DNA of 64,000 bases from Massilia sp. H6 (GCF_024802625.1 NZ_CP103371.1:2976001-3040000), one strand, 5' to 3'; counted from the stretch's first letter, positions 24,398 to 33,110 are shown. The notes: generated from the letters alone by a model not told the origin. Made by a program: numbers and translations.

Positions 24398-24475
24398 GTC
24401 CGTGTGCGCCTAACGCGCGCGCACGGCGCCTGACCGGTGGCAAGATAGGGTTTCGACTTGCTACCAAGAGAATGC

Positions 24476-25933
24476 ATGAAACACCTAGCGCTTGCGCTGA
24501 TCCTGTCTTGCCTGGCCGCTGGCCTGGCCGGGGCGCAATCTGACATGACGCCACGGCCGGCCGCGGTCCCGGCAGCCGGCCGTGGCGCCGGCGCGACCAC
24601 ACTGCCCCTTATTCCGCCGCTGGTCACCCCGCCGCACCTGCCTCCCTCGGCGCCGCCGGGCGTGAGCCCGTCCGCGCCCGCTCCGGGCGAGGTCGACGAC
24701 CAGGATGCGCTGCCGCCGCCATCGTCGGCCGCCCAGGACCTGTACGCGGCGGCCAGGGGCGACCTGCTGCAAATTCGCATGCTGCTCAAGAACGGACACA
24801 CCCAGTCCACCGTCGGTTCCGGCTTTCTGGTCGGCTCGGGCAACCTGGTGGTGACCAATTACCACGTCGTCTCGCAAATGGCGCTCGACCCCGATGTCTA
24901 CACTGCCGAATATGTCGACACCGACGGCAACCGCGGGCCGGTCGAACTGATGGCCGTCGACGTCCTGCACGACCTGGCCGTGATGCGCATCGATCGCAAC
25001 GGCAGCGGCTTTTTCAAGGTGCCCGAGCGCCCGGTGCGCCTGAACCAGGGCCAGCGCCTGTACTCGCTCGGCAATCCGCTCGACCTCGGCTTTGCCATTT
25101 CCGAAGGCGCGTACAACGGCGTGGTCAAGCGCAGCTTCTACGACCAACTGATGTTCGGGGGCCCGATCAATTCGGGCATGAGCGGTGGCCCCAGCGTGAC
25201 CGGCAACGGCGTGGTTGCCGGCATCAACGTCTCCAAGCGCCGCGATGGCGAGTCGGTCAGTTTCCTGGTACCGGTCAGGCATGCCCAGGAACTGCTGCGC
25301 AAGGTCGCCACGCAGGAACGCCCGCCCAGGGACTTCAACCCCGTGATCGCCGCGCAACTGCTGGCGCATCAGCGCGAGATGGTCGACCGCCTGCTCGAAG
25401 AGCCCCTGGCGATCAAGAGCATGGGACCCTACCTGGTACCGGTACGCGAATCCGGGCAATTGCGCTGCTGGGGGCGCTCGAACATCAAGGCCGCCACCGC
25501 CTATACCTCGGACGCCATGAGCTGCGCGATGGAGGCGGCGGTCTATGTGTCGGCGACCCAGCAGACCGGGCACGTGTCGATGACGCACCAGTACATCCGC
25601 TCCGACAGCCTGCATCCGCTGCCGTTCGCGACCCTGGCCAGCCGCCTGTTCCGCACCGACCAGCCGCGCGGCGCCGGCAACGCGCGCCTGGCCAAGCCGC
25701 ATTGCACCGAGCGCTTCGTGCACACCCGCACCCTGCCGCTACGCGCGGTAACCTGCGTACGTGCCTACCGCAAGTTCGAAGGCCTGTACAACTTCACGCT
25801 GCTTACCGCCAGTACCGACGCGGCCGAATCGAGCCTGCAGAGCCGGCTGGACATCTCCGGCGTGTCCTATGACAACGGCATGCGCGTCACGCAGGCCTTC
25901 CTCGGCGCCTTCGGGCGCAACCCGCGCCGATGA
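24476..25933 (+). CDS. secreted trypsin-like serine protease (S1/HtrA-like)
   Basis: 485 residues. A signal peptide (about 1-21, ending AGAQ) is followed by a Pro/Ala-rich linker to about residue 80. The protease domain (about 95-285) holds the triad: His130 in VTNYHVVS, Asp166 in HDLAVMRID and Ser236 in NSGMSGGPSV. No PDZ domain is visible. The C-terminal 190 residues are a separate domain with several Cys. It should act in the periplasm or at the cell surface. Its stop overlaps the start of a membrane FHA protein (ATGA), so the two are translated together and probably work together. The target is unknown. Confidence 0.88.
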   Translation: MKHLALALILSCLAAGLAGAQSDMTPRPAAVPAAGRGAGATTLPLIPPLVTPPHLPPSAPPGVSPSAPAPGEVDDQDALPPPSSAAQDLYAAARGDLLQIRMLLKNGHTQSTVGSGFLVGSGNLVVTNYHVVSQMALDPDVYTAEYVDTDGNRGPVELMAVDVLHDLAVMRIDRNGSGFFKVPERPVRLNQGQRLYSLGNPLDLGFAISEGAYNGVVKRSFYDQLMFGGPINSGMSGGPSVTGNGVVAGINVSKRRDGESVSFLVPVRHAQELLRKVATQERPPRDFNPVIAAQLLAHQREMVDRLLEEPLAIKSMGPYLVPVRESGQLRCWGRSNIKAATAYTSDAMSCAMEAAVYVSATQQTGHVSMTHQYIRSDSLHPLPFATLASRLFRTDQPRGAGNARLAKPHCTERFVHTRTLPLRAVTCVRAYRKFEGLYNFTLLTASTDAAESSLQSRLDISGVSYDNGMRVTQAFLGAFGRNPRR

Positions 25934-26961
25934 ACGGGCAACTAAAGGCGGCGCCAAGTTCGCACGCGGGGCAACCGGGGCCAGCGCCGGCGGCGCCGCC
26001 AGGCCTGGCGATGCGCGGCCCGTGGACCATCGAGATGCTGGCCCGCAATGGCGAAGTACTGCATCGGCACCGCGCCACCAGCCTGCCGATCCGGGTCGGG
26101 CGTGCCTACGACAACGATTTCATCGTCGACGACGATCATGCCGCGGCCCATCACGTCGAGATCGGCGCCGGCGCCGACGGCAACCTGGTGCTGCGCGACC
26201 TGGGCAGCCGCAATGGGGTGGTCCACGGCGGACGCCGGGTGCAGCAAGTGGTGCTGGACGGCGACACGGTGGTGCGCATGGGCCATACCTCGCTGCGGGT
26301 GCGCGCGGCCGGCTTCCCGGTAGCGCCCGAACTGCTGGACCGCACCATGCACGGCTGGGAAGGCCTGCTGCCAGGCGCCGCCGGCGTGCTGCTGGCCGCA
26401 CTGGTCACGCTGCTGGTGGCCTGGCTGCTCGACGCCCAGCCGTTCGAGCTGCTGTATTACGTGCAGGCGCCGGCCTGGGGCATCGGCGCGGCGCTGCTAT
26501 GGAGCAGCCCCTGGGCCTTCCTGAACCGACTGTTCGGACGCCATGCGCGCCTCGGACGCCACTTGTTCATCTTCGGTTGCGGGGTGGCGGCGCTGGTCGG
26601 CGTTCAGCTGGGCGCGCGCGTGCTGGCGTATGCCGGTTCATACGAATGGCTCACGCGCTACGGCTCGCACGCGGTGGTGGCGACCGTTGCCGGCATCGTC
26701 TACTTTCACCTCGCCACGATACGCCCGCCATTGCGACGGCGGCTGCGGGCGCTGTGCGCCGGCGCCGCCCTGCTTGGCTCGGGCCTGGTCCTGATCGCCA
26801 ACGAACAGCGCCACGGACGCATCGCCGACGAACTCTATATGTCTGTCTTGCTGCCGCCACAGGTGCGGGTCAGCCCCGATGCGACGGTGGCCGACTACAT
26901 GGATTCGGTCGCGGCCATGCGTGCGCAGATCGATGCCGAGCGCGCCAAGCCGGGGCAATAG
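25930..26961 (+). CDS. FHA domain membrane protein
   Basis: 343 residues, coupled by ATGA overlap to the protease gene. A Pro/Ala-rich N-terminal stretch leads to an FHA domain (about 48-125). Its features are LPIRVGRAYDNDFIVDDDHAA, VLRDLGSRNGVVHGG and GDTVVRMGHTSLRV; the Arg, Ser/Asn and His/Asn positions of FHA loops are recognisable. FHA domains bind phosphothreonine. About five membrane helices follow (from about 150 to 300), then a short tail that could be periplasmic. An inner-membrane protein that reads a cytoplasmic phospho-signal and is made together with a periplasmic protease suggests a signalling link across the membrane. No Ser/Thr kinase gene lies in this window. Confidence 0.85.
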   Translation: MNGQLKAAPSSHAGQPGPAPAAPPGLAMRGPWTIEMLARNGEVLHRHRATSLPIRVGRAYDNDFIVDDDHAAAHHVEIGAGADGNLVLRDLGSRNGVVHGGRRVQQVVLDGDTVVRMGHTSLRVRAAGFPVAPELLDRTMHGWEGLLPGAAGVLLAALVTLLVAWLLDAQPFELLYYVQAPAWGIGAALLWSSPWAFLNRLFGRHARLGRHLFIFGCGVAALVGVQLGARVLAYAGSYEWLTRYGSHAVVATVAGIVYFHLATIRPPLRRRLRALCAGAALLGSGLVLIANEQRHGRIADELYMSVLLPPQVRVSPDATVADYMDSVAAMRAQIDAERAKPGQ

Positions 26962-27454
26962 AGGGTAGCGCTTCTGGTAGCGCTCCGGGCAGCCCTGAAA
27001 GGCGCATGGATGAGCTGCTGCTCGCGGCTGCCGGCGTACGGTCCGAGTTGCGGGTGCCCTCTCAGTGAAGAGGCCGTGTCGGCCATGGCCTACCATGGCC
27101 CATCATAGCCATGCGGCGTGCGCTGGAGCGCTGGCGCGCGCCTTGCTGACGGCCAGGCCCAGCAAGCAAGAAAGCAAGCATGCTGGTCGTACTGACCATC
27201 ACGCTCAGCTTCGGTTGCTTTGAATTGCTACGCCGTGCCGGCGTGCTGCGGGTGCTGTTCGGCCTGGCGCCCGCACGAGCGGCGCATATGAGTGCACGGC
27301 CAGTGTCGGCCGTGCCGGGTGAAGTGCCTGTCGGCTAATTGCAGGGGTTCGATGCTGTGCTTGCAAGCCTCTGGCTGGATGATGCCACTGCCATGCCGGG
27401 CTAGTTGCAGCGCCTGGACCTCAACGCGTGGCCAGGCGCTCCGTAGGTCGCCCG
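26962..27454. other. intergenic stretch with one possible small ORF
   Basis: About 490 bases between the FHA gene and the phasin gene stop. Short direct words are repeated (ccatggcc, cagcaagcaag), and a 52-codon plus-strand frame at 27180-27338 is listed separately. I see no tRNA, riboswitch or strong terminator. The base composition is like the neighbours. Confidence 0.5.
27180..27338 (+). CDS. possible small membrane protein, 52 residues
   Basis: An ATG frame of 52 codons (MLVVLTITLSFGCFELL at the start) predicts one membrane helix (about 2-20), then a basic segment (LRRAGVLRV) and a Pro/Ala-rich tail. This order, a helix followed by positive charges, is typical of small inner-membrane proteins. 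The upstream ribosome-binding site (AGAAAG) is weak and the family is not recognised. It may be noise or the remains of a larger gene. Confidence 0.3.
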   Translation: MLVVLTITLSFGCFELLRRAGVLRVLFGLAPARAAHMSARPVSAVPGEVPVG

Positions 27455-28030
27455 TTAGTGTGCCGGGCTGCCAGTCATGCGGCTGCCCTGGCCTTTGTCG
27501 GCGGTCTGGCCAGGTGCAGGGTGGCTGCGCTGCTGCTCGCCGTCGCCGCGCATGGCGGCCTCGGCGGCGCCGTTCGCCCGTGCGAAGGGGTCGACCGCGG
27601 AACGCAGTGCTTCCTGCTGGGTGCGGATATTGCGCTCGGTCTCTTCGGCATTGGTACGCGCCACTTCGTCGACCAGGGCGCGTGCAGTGCGGCTGGTGTT
27701 CTGGACGTGCTGCTCGGTCACGCGCGCCAGTTCAGCCTGGGCATCGGCCGCGAGCCTGGCAATGTGCTGCTGGTAGGCGCGCAGTTTTTCGCTCGTGGGC
27801 TGGGCCCGCACGGCGGCCGCGGCGAAGACTTCGCTCTGGCGATCGGCGCTGAGCACCTGCTTGCCGGCCAGCGTGCCTTCTTCCATCAGCGTCTGCACCA
27901 GCCGGATGTTCAGCTCACAGGCCTGCTGGAAAGATTGGAAGAGCGATTTCGACATGTCGTTCAGGAAGGCGGTTTGCGCGTCCATGTGGCTGCGAATGGC
28001 CGGGGTGACGGATTGTGGGAAGGGATACAT
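27455..28030 (-). CDS. phaP: phasin family protein
   Basis: 191 residues. The helical, Ala/Gln-rich phasin domain spans about 5-120: MDAQTAFLNDMSKSLFQSFQQ, LNIRLVQTLMEEGTLAGKQ and SEKLRAYQQHIARLAADAQAE. Phasins coat polyhydroxyalkanoate granules in the cytoplasm and control their size and number. The last 40 residues are hydrophilic and probably disordered. The ATG at 28030 has a GAGG ribosome-binding site 7 bases before it, and the frame upstream is not protein-like. It appears to be a single gene. Its presence suggests the organism stores PHA, although no pha synthase lies in the window. Confidence 0.87.
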   Translation of the reverse strand: MYPFPQSVTPAIRSHMDAQTAFLNDMSKSLFQSFQQACELNIRLVQTLMEEGTLAGKQVLSADRQSEVFAAAAVRAQPTSEKLRAYQQHIARLAADAQAELARVTEQHVQNTSRTARALVDEVARTNAEETERNIRTQQEALRSAVDPFARANGAAEAAMRGDGEQQRSHPAPGQTADKGQGSRMTGSPAH

Positions 28031-28176
28031 GCATTGACCTCGTTGGTGGGGTTGGAATGGACTGGGGCACCACAACTGCACGGCCACGGGGCCGTTGCTG
28101 CAGCTTGAATATAAGAGCGTAACGGCGTGGGCTGGGTCGCGTTTGACCCAGGTCAAACGTGTGACTGCCCCAGCCG

Positions 28177-29073
28177 CTACACCAGGGCCGGCAGTGCCGC
28201 CCCGCAGTCCTTGCAGTACGAGGCCGCGGCTTCGTGGCCGATGCTGCCGCAGGCGGTGCAGGCCTGAGCCGCCCGCACGCCATCGCGGCGGTTGACCCGC
28301 AGAGCAGTCATTTCAGCAGTGACAATGCCGGTTGGCACAGCCAGGATGCCCCAGCCCAGCAGCATCATGAACGAAGCGATAGCCTTGCCCAACGTGGTCT
28401 GCGGCGTGATGTCGCCGTAGCCGACCGTGGTCATCGTCACGATCGCCCAATACATTGCAGTGGGGATGCTGGTGAAGCCATGCGCCGGACCTTCGACCAC
28501 GTACATCAGCGTGCCCAGGATCAGCACCGCCATCAGCACCACCGACAGGAATACCAGGATCTTGCGCCGGCTGTTGGACATGGCTTCGGCCAGGCGCGTG
28601 TATTCCTCGAGATACAGGGTCAGCTTGAAGATGCGGAACACGCGCAACAGGCGCAGGATGCGGATATCGAGCAGCGCCTGGCTGCCAGGCACCAGCAGCG
28701 ACACATAGGTGGGCAGCACCGACAGCAAGTCAACCAGGCCGAAGAAACTGGTGACGTAGCGCAGCGGCCGGCGCACGCAGATCAGGCGCGCGATGTATTC
28801 CGCCGTAAACAGCAGCGTGAAGCCCCATTCGAGCAGGCGCATCACGCCGGCATGCTCACGGCCGATGGCCGGCACGCTCTCGAACACGACCACCACGATG
28901 CTGAGCAAGATGGCGCCGACCAGCAAGATGTCATAGCGCCGTCCGGCCGGCGTGTCGATCTGGAAGATAATGTCGTACAGGCGCGCGCGCCAGCCCCCCA
29001 GCGGGCGACCGAAGTCGACCGGCAGCTTCTTGTCGGCTTTCACGCCCTTGGCCTTCACAGCTTCGGCCTTCAT
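28177..29073 (-). CDS. voltage-gated potassium channel-like protein with C-terminal zinc ribbon
   Basis: 298 residues. Six membrane helices are visible. The fourth helix region carries regularly spaced Arg (RILRLLRVFRIFKL), as in voltage sensors. The pore contains the potassium selectivity filter TTVGYGD at about 215-221. After the last helix comes a short C-terminal domain with two CxxC pairs (CTACG and CKDCG, about 268-290), a zinc-ribbon-like module that is unusual for a channel. The ATG at 29073 overlaps the stop of the VOC gene (ATGA), so the channel is translated with VOC and FMN reductase genes. The shared operon hints at redox or electrophile control of potassium flux, as with KefC-type systems, but that is inference. 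Confidence 0.88.
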   Translation of the reverse strand: MKAEAVKAKGVKADKKLPVDFGRPLGGWRARLYDIIFQIDTPAGRRYDILLVGAILLSIVVVVFESVPAIGREHAGVMRLLEWGFTLLFTAEYIARLICVRRPLRYVTSFFGLVDLLSVLPTYVSLLVPGSQALLDIRILRLLRVFRIFKLTLYLEEYTRLAEAMSNSRRKILVFLSVVLMAVLILGTLMYVVEGPAHGFTSIPTAMYWAIVTMTTVGYGDITPQTTLGKAIASFMMLLGWGILAVPTGIVTAEMTALRVNRRDGVRAAQACTACGSIGHEAAASYCKDCGAALPALV

Positions 29074-29507
29074 ACCTGCGGCGGGCCCTTGAGTTCGACG
29101 GTATTGCGTTCCGGGTCGAGCAGATACATCGAGGGACCGTTGCCCTCGGCTCCGTAGCGCTGCTCGACCGGACCGGCGCACACGCCGTGGGCATCCAGGT
29201 GGCGCCGGATCGCCGCCTCGTCGAAAGCCTCGACCCGCAGGCACAGGTGATCCAGGTTGCGCCCGCCCGCTCCCGGCGCGGCCCCGCCCTTGCGGCCCAA
29301 TTCGCCATCGACAGGCACCAGGTCGATCAGCGAATTGCCCGCACGCAGCTGGATCAGGCCGATCTCGTCGAGGCGGCGCTCGACGTGGCAGCCGAGCACG
29401 TCGCCGTAGAAGGCAATCATGGCCTCGGGCTGCGCCACGCGCAGCACGACATGATCGATCCCGCGAACGGCGATCGGGGAAGCAGCGCCCGTCGGCTCAC
29501 TTTGCAT
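29070..29507 (-). CDS. VOC family (glyoxalase/bleomycin resistance) protein
   Basis: 145 residues, with a single pair of beta-alpha-beta-beta-beta units. The conserved opening GIDHVVLRVAQPEAMIAFYG and the later NLDHLCLRVE and YLLDPERNTVELKGP match the VOC superfamily, including the His and Glu positions that normally bind a metal. Members include glyoxalases, dioxygenases and resistance proteins; the reaction here cannot be read. The start at 29507 overlaps the end of the FMN reductase gene by 11 bases, and its stop overlaps the channel gene start, so the three form one operon. Confidence 0.87.
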   Translation of the reverse strand: MQSEPTGAASPIAVRGIDHVVLRVAQPEAMIAFYGDVLGCHVERRLDEIGLIQLRAGNSLIDLVPVDGELGRKGGAAPGAGGRNLDHLCLRVEAFDEAAIRRHLDAHGVCAGPVEQRYGAEGNGPSMYLLDPERNTVELKGPPQV

Positions 29508-30051
29508 GGCGCTCGACCCAGGCGGCGAAGGCATCGATGAAGGTCTGGAAAAAATCCCGCGTACCGTCATCGATCAGGCGGGGTCCGTCGTACTTGTCGG
29601 CCACGCCCCCGACATAGGCTTCCGGCGCCGGCATGCAGGGCATGTCCAGGAAAGGCAGCATCTGGCGCAGGTGGTGATTGGCGCCGAAGCCGCCCAGCGC
29701 ACCGGGCGACACGCTGACCACCGCGCAGGGTTTGCCCTGGTAAGCCGCTTTTCCGTAGGGGCGCGAACCGACATCGATCGCATTCTTGAGCGCCCCCGAC
29801 ACCGAGCGGTTGTATTCGGGCGTACAGAACAGGATGGCATCGGCTTGGGCGATGCGCTCGCGAAACGCGGTAAACGCGGCCGGAGGATGGGCGGTCTCGT
29901 CGTCCTGGTTATACAGCGGCAGGTCGCGGATCTCGACGATTTCCAGGTGCAGGCTGGCCGGGGCCAGCTCGATCATCGACTGCGCCACCTTGCGGGTGAA
30001 CGACTCCTTGCGCAGGCTGCCGACGATAACGGCGATATTCCTTGTAGCCAT
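29497..30051 (-). CDS. NADPH-dependent FMN reductase
   Basis: 184 residues with a flavodoxin-like fold. VIVGSLRKESFTRKVAQSM forms the phosphate-binding loop for FMN, and CTPEYNRSVSGALKNAIDVGSR is the family signature. Relatives such as ChrR/YieF and azoreductase-like enzymes reduce quinones, chromate or flavins using NAD(P)H. It is the first gene of a three-gene operon with the VOC protein and the ion channel. The ATG at 30051 begins MATRNIAVIVG, the usual N-terminus. Confidence 0.92.
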   Translation of the reverse strand: MATRNIAVIVGSLRKESFTRKVAQSMIELAPASLHLEIVEIRDLPLYNQDDETAHPPAAFTAFRERIAQADAILFCTPEYNRSVSGALKNAIDVGSRPYGKAAYQGKPCAVVSVSPGALGGFGANHHLRQMLPFLDMPCMPAPEAYVGGVADKYDGPRLIDDGTRDFFQTFIDAFAAWVERHAK

Positions 30052-30129
30052 AAGCTCCTCTCAGGTCGGGGGGTAAAAACCTGATAGTAACCATTTCAGC
30101 AAGGACGCGTTGCGCGGCAGTAGAAGCGC

Positions 30130-30438
30130 TCAGATGCGCAGGCGCCGCCGCTCCTCGAGAAAGCGTTTGAGGCGGGCTTTGCTCAGCACCGTCACCGGGT
30201 CGCCATGCCAGGCATACAGGAAGGGCGCGCCGCCAAGGCGGTCGGTCATCTTGGCCGACAGCAGAAAGCGCGTGCCGGCCGGATACAGCGCAGGATCGGC
30301 GAGCCGGCGCGCGCACTGCACCCGCAGCGAGGACGAATACGCCTGTCCGGGCACCGGCCGAATGCGCAGGCGGCCGGTGCGCGGGTCCGGCACCGATTCG
30401 ACCGCCACCTCGCGGTAAGCCCAGCTCTCGCGCGCCAC
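30130..30438 (-). CDS. conserved-looking hypothetical protein, 102 residues
   Basis: A GTG-initiated frame. The product is basic (about 20 Arg) and has no signal peptide or membrane helix. Segments such as RFLLSAKMTDRLGGAPFLYAWHG and VLSKARLKRFLEERRRL look like a folded, nucleic-acid-friendly small protein, but I recognise no family. It follows ispF by about 117 bases. In the same frame a 37-codon open stretch between the ispF stop and a TGA at 30442-30444 precedes this GTG and could be the relic of a longer N-terminus. Confidence 0.6.
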   Translation of the reverse strand: MARESWAYREVAVESVPDPRTGRLRIRPVPGQAYSSSLRVQCARRLADPALYPAGTRFLLSAKMTDRLGGAPFLYAWHGDPVTVLSKARLKRFLEERRRLRI

Positions 30439-30555
30439 CGCTCAGCCTTTCGCCGCCGCCAGCGCGGCAGCCAGGCCGAGCAGCTGTGCGCGGATCGGCA
30501 GGTGGGTCACAAGCCCAGGTGCCAGCACAGGTAGCTGCGCACTATCGCGAAAGCA

Positions 30556-31068
30556 TTAGTCTGGCACCCGGATCAGCATCGCCACCGACTCGGCCGCCAT
30601 GCCCTCTTCGCGCCCGAGAAAACCCAGCTTCTCGTTGGTCTTGGCCTTGATGTTCACTTGCTGTGGCGACACGCCCAGGTCTTCAGCAATGCGCGAGATC
30701 ATGTGCGGAATATGCGGCGCCATCTTGGGCGCCTGCGCGATGATGGTCGCATCGATGTTGCCAATGGTATAGCCGGTCGCCACGACGCGGTGTCCCACCT
30801 CGCGCAGCAGCGTGCGCGAATCGGCGCCGGCGAACATCGGATCGGTGTCCGGGAAATGCTTGCCGATATCGCCCAGCGCGGCAGCGCCCAGCAAGGAATC
30901 GATGATAGCGTGCAGCAGCACATCGGCATCGGAGTGTCCGAGCAGGCCCAGGCGGTGGGGAATGGTCACACCACCGACGATGAGCTTGCGCCCTTCGACC
31001 AGTGCGTGACAGTCATAGCCGGTTCCGATGCGAAACGGCGGTGCGGGATTGTAAGAAGCAAGTGCCAT
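30556..31068 (-). CDS. ispF: 2-C-methyl-D-erythritol 2,4-cyclodiphosphate synthase
   Basis: 170 residues. It converts 4-diphosphocytidyl-methylerythritol 2-phosphate to the cyclic diphosphate in the MEP isoprenoid pathway. Zinc ligands are seen in GTGYDCHAL (Asp and His) and GHSDADV (His). The signature [19 protein letters not shown] and the late [14 protein letters not shown] are intact. It lies 14 bases downstream of ispD on the same strand, the usual ispD-ispF order of proteobacteria. Confidence 0.97.
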   Translation of the reverse strand: MALASYNPAPPFRIGTGYDCHALVEGRKLIVGGVTIPHRLGLLGHSDADVLLHAIIDSLLGAAALGDIGKHFPDTDPMFAGADSRTLLREVGHRVVATGYTIGNIDATIIAQAPKMAPHIPHMISRIAEDLGVSPQQVNIKAKTNEKLGFLGREEGMAAESVAMLIRVPD

Positions 31069-31082
31069 AGGGTCGGTTTTTT

Positions 31083-31826
31083 TCAGTTCGTTTCAGGTGA
31101 GGTGGCCGCTGGGGCTGGGCTGGCATAGGCAGCCAGATACATCTCGGCAATCCGGATGTCCGCCGGCAGCGTCACTTTCAGGTTGCGCGGGTGTCCTTCC
31201 ACCAATTTGGGGGCCAGTCCGAGCGCTTCAACCGCACTCGCGTCGTCGGTGATCATGTCTGGATCGGTGGCCGCGTCCAGGGCGCGGCACAGCAAGTGGT
31301 AACGGAACATCTGCGGTGTCTGGGCCAGCCACAGTCCGGCGCGCGAGACCGTAGCCACCTCGTCCGCGACGCAGCGCTTGACGGTATCGACCACCGGCAG
31401 CGCCAGCAGGCCGCCGGCCGGATGCTCACCCGTTTCGACGATCAGGCGCGCGATGAGTTCCGCATCCAGGCCGGGCCGGGCCGCGTCGTGCACCAGTACC
31501 CAGTCGTCCTCGGAAAGAAGGCCGTGCAGCGCGCGCAGGCCATTGCGCACCGACTCCATGCGGCTGGCCCCGCCATGGCGCAGCACCGTCACGCCCTGGC
31601 CAGGGACAATCGCATCGATCAGGGGATCGTCGGCGCTGACCACCACATAGGTGTGCGCGATCAATGGACTCGACACAAAGGCGTCGAGCGTATGGCGCAG
31701 CATCGGCTTGGCGCCGACCTGCAGGTATTGCTTGGGGCTGTTCGCTGCCATGCGCGCGCCAACCCCGGCAGCCGGAATCAGGCCGATATAGCGCGCTGCC
31801 CGCCTGCTATCTGATGGGTTCGTCAT
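31083..31826 (-). CDS. ispD: 2-C-methyl-D-erythritol 4-phosphate cytidylyltransferase
   Basis: 247 residues. It joins CTP with methylerythritol phosphate in the MEP pathway. The N-terminal nucleotide-binding segment reads [19 protein letters not shown] with the key Lys. [16 protein letters not shown] and the region ending [18 protein letters not shown] are conserved. Its start codon overlaps the stop of a secreted protein gene (ATGA), and ispF follows 14 bases later. The first 13 residues and the last 15 are extra compared with the core enzyme. Confidence 0.97.
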   Translation of the reverse strand: MTNPSDSRRAARYIGLIPAAGVGARMAANSPKQYLQVGAKPMLRHTLDAFVSSPLIAHTYVVVSADDPLIDAIVPGQGVTVLRHGGASRMESVRNGLRALHGLLSEDDWVLVHDAARPGLDAELIARLIVETGEHPAGGLLALPVVDTVKRCVADEVATVSRAGLWLAQTPQMFRYHLLCRALDAATDPDMITDDASAVEALGLAPKLVEGHPRNLKVTLPADIRIAEMYLAAYASPAPAATSPETN

Positions 31827-32548
31827 GATGGTGTGCGGTTTCGGGTGGGTCGGAGCAAGGACTGTACCTCACCTGCGCATACCTTGCCCAAGCGGGCGTA
31901 TTCCTGCGGCGAGTCGATCGCCGCCTGCAAGGCCTCGACCCTGGCCATTTCGTTCTTGATATAGGGCATCCAGCCGCGATCGATCTCGCGCTGGAGCAAT
32001 GCTTGCGCCTGGCCAGTGCGGGCATACAGCGGCTTGCCTTCGAAGCGCCGCCCGAGCGCGGTGCGCACCCGCGCCTCGGCTTGCGGCAAATACCCGAGAT
32101 AGGTATCGAGGTGGCGCATTTCGTGCGCCAGCACCTCTCGGTAGGAGCAGGAATGCGGCGTCAGCTCGCGGCTGACATAGATCACGATCGGTGGGTAGTA
32201 CAGCTTCACTTCGATCTGCGCAGCGATGCATTCGTAGCCGCTGGCCGGATCGGCCAGCAGGCGCCCACCGGCCCGGATGCTGACATGCGCTTCGGTGCGC
32301 GTGAGCCCCAGCACGACTTGCCCGGGCTGCCCTCGCCCAATCGCGCCTCCACCCTTCATGACCGTCAGCGAGCGATAGCCGACCGTATTGTCGATGCGAA
32401 AGCCATTGAGCGTGCCGGTGAGCACCGACAGGCTGGCGCCAATGCTGTCCTCGCAGCGTGCCTGGAACGGTGTGCGCGTTGCCGCCTGCGCAGGCATGGC
32501 CGCGGCCGTGGCCCAGCACAGCAGCGCGAACGCGGGCAGCAGCTTCAT
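31823..32548 (-). CDS. secreted protein with HExxH motif, possible zinc peptidase
   Basis: 241 residues. A signal peptide (about 1-22, ending PAQA) is followed by a beta-rich domain to about 125. A helical part then carries VLAHEMRHLDTYLGYL at about 140. HEMRH fits the HExxH zinc-binding motif of metallopeptidases, and the downstream Glu-rich helix could supply a third ligand. It may resemble the DUF922-type putative zinc proteases, but the match is not firm. The stop overlaps the ispD start by ATGA, which is an odd partnership for an exported protein and probably reflects only compact packing. Confidence 0.65.
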   Translation of the reverse strand: MKLLPAFALLCWATAAAMPAQAATRTPFQARCEDSIGASLSVLTGTLNGFRIDNTVGYRSLTVMKGGGAIGRGQPGQVVLGLTRTEAHVSIRAGGRLLADPASGYECIAAQIEVKLYYPPIVIYVSRELTPHSCSYREVLAHEMRHLDTYLGYLPQAEARVRTALGRRFEGKPLYARTGQAQALLQREIDRGWMPYIKNEMARVEALQAAIDSPQEYARLGKVCAGEVQSLLRPTRNRTPS

Positions 32549-32552
32549 GGTG

Positions 32553-33110
32553 TCAAGCGGGCGTCCAGCTGCCGGCCAGGATTTTCTCGAGCCAGAATGC
32601 GCCGATGATGGTTTTTACATCGGTAATCTCGCCGCGCTGGACCATCCCGAGCAGTTCGGGCACGGTCGTCGTGAAGGTCTCGAGAAATTCGCCGTCGTCG
32701 AGCCGTTGCTCGCCTTCGACCAGGTCTTCGGCCAGGAACAGCTCGAGATGCTCGTCCGAGTAGGCGATGGCGTTATGGATGGTGCAGACGAAGCGCCAGG
32801 TGCCGGCCTGGTAGCCGGTTTCTTCTTCGAGTTCGCGCTTGGCGCACGCGAGATGGTCTTCGCCCGGATCAATTTTACCGGCGGGAAACTCGATGAACAC
32901 CTGCGCATTGGGATACCGAAACTGGCGTTCCAGCAGCACGCGGCCATCGGGCAGCAGCGGCAGGATCACCACCGCCCCCGGGTGACGGATCAGTTCGCGG
33001 TGAGAGACAGAGCCATCGGGCAAGCGCACCTGGTCGCGTTCGACCTTCAGGAAGGGGCCGTCGTAGACGATGCCGCCGTCGATGCGGGTTTCTTTCAGTT
33101 CCACGGTCAT
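32553..33110 (-). CDS. nudF: Nudix hydrolase, ADP-ribose pyrophosphatase type
   Basis: 185 residues. The Nudix box GKIDPGEDHLACAKRELEEETGY is complete (Gx5Ex7REUxEExGU). The preceding ERQFRYPNAQVFIEFPAG and the following SDEHLELFLAEDL match ADP-ribose pyrophosphatases, which split ADP-ribose into AMP and ribose 5-phosphate. It lies 72 bases downstream of DUF2818, itself just behind nuoN, as in many Burkholderiales. The link to complex I may reflect NAD metabolism. Confidence 0.9.
   Translation of the reverse strand: MTVELKETRIDGGIVYDGPFLKVERDQVRLPDGSVSHRELIRHPGAVVILPLLPDGRVLLERQFRYPNAQVFIEFPAGKIDPGEDHLACAKRELEEETGYQAGTWRFVCTIHNAIAYSDEHLELFLAEDLVEGEQRLDDGEFLETFTTTVPELLGMVQRGEITDVKTIIGAFWLEKILAGSWTPA

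Noticed and set aside
30439..30555. An open stretch after the ispF stop, in frame with the 102-residue hypothetical protein but separated from it by a TGA
   Set aside because: It could be a gene relic or readthrough case, but it is only 37 codons, has no start codon of quality and no recognised family.
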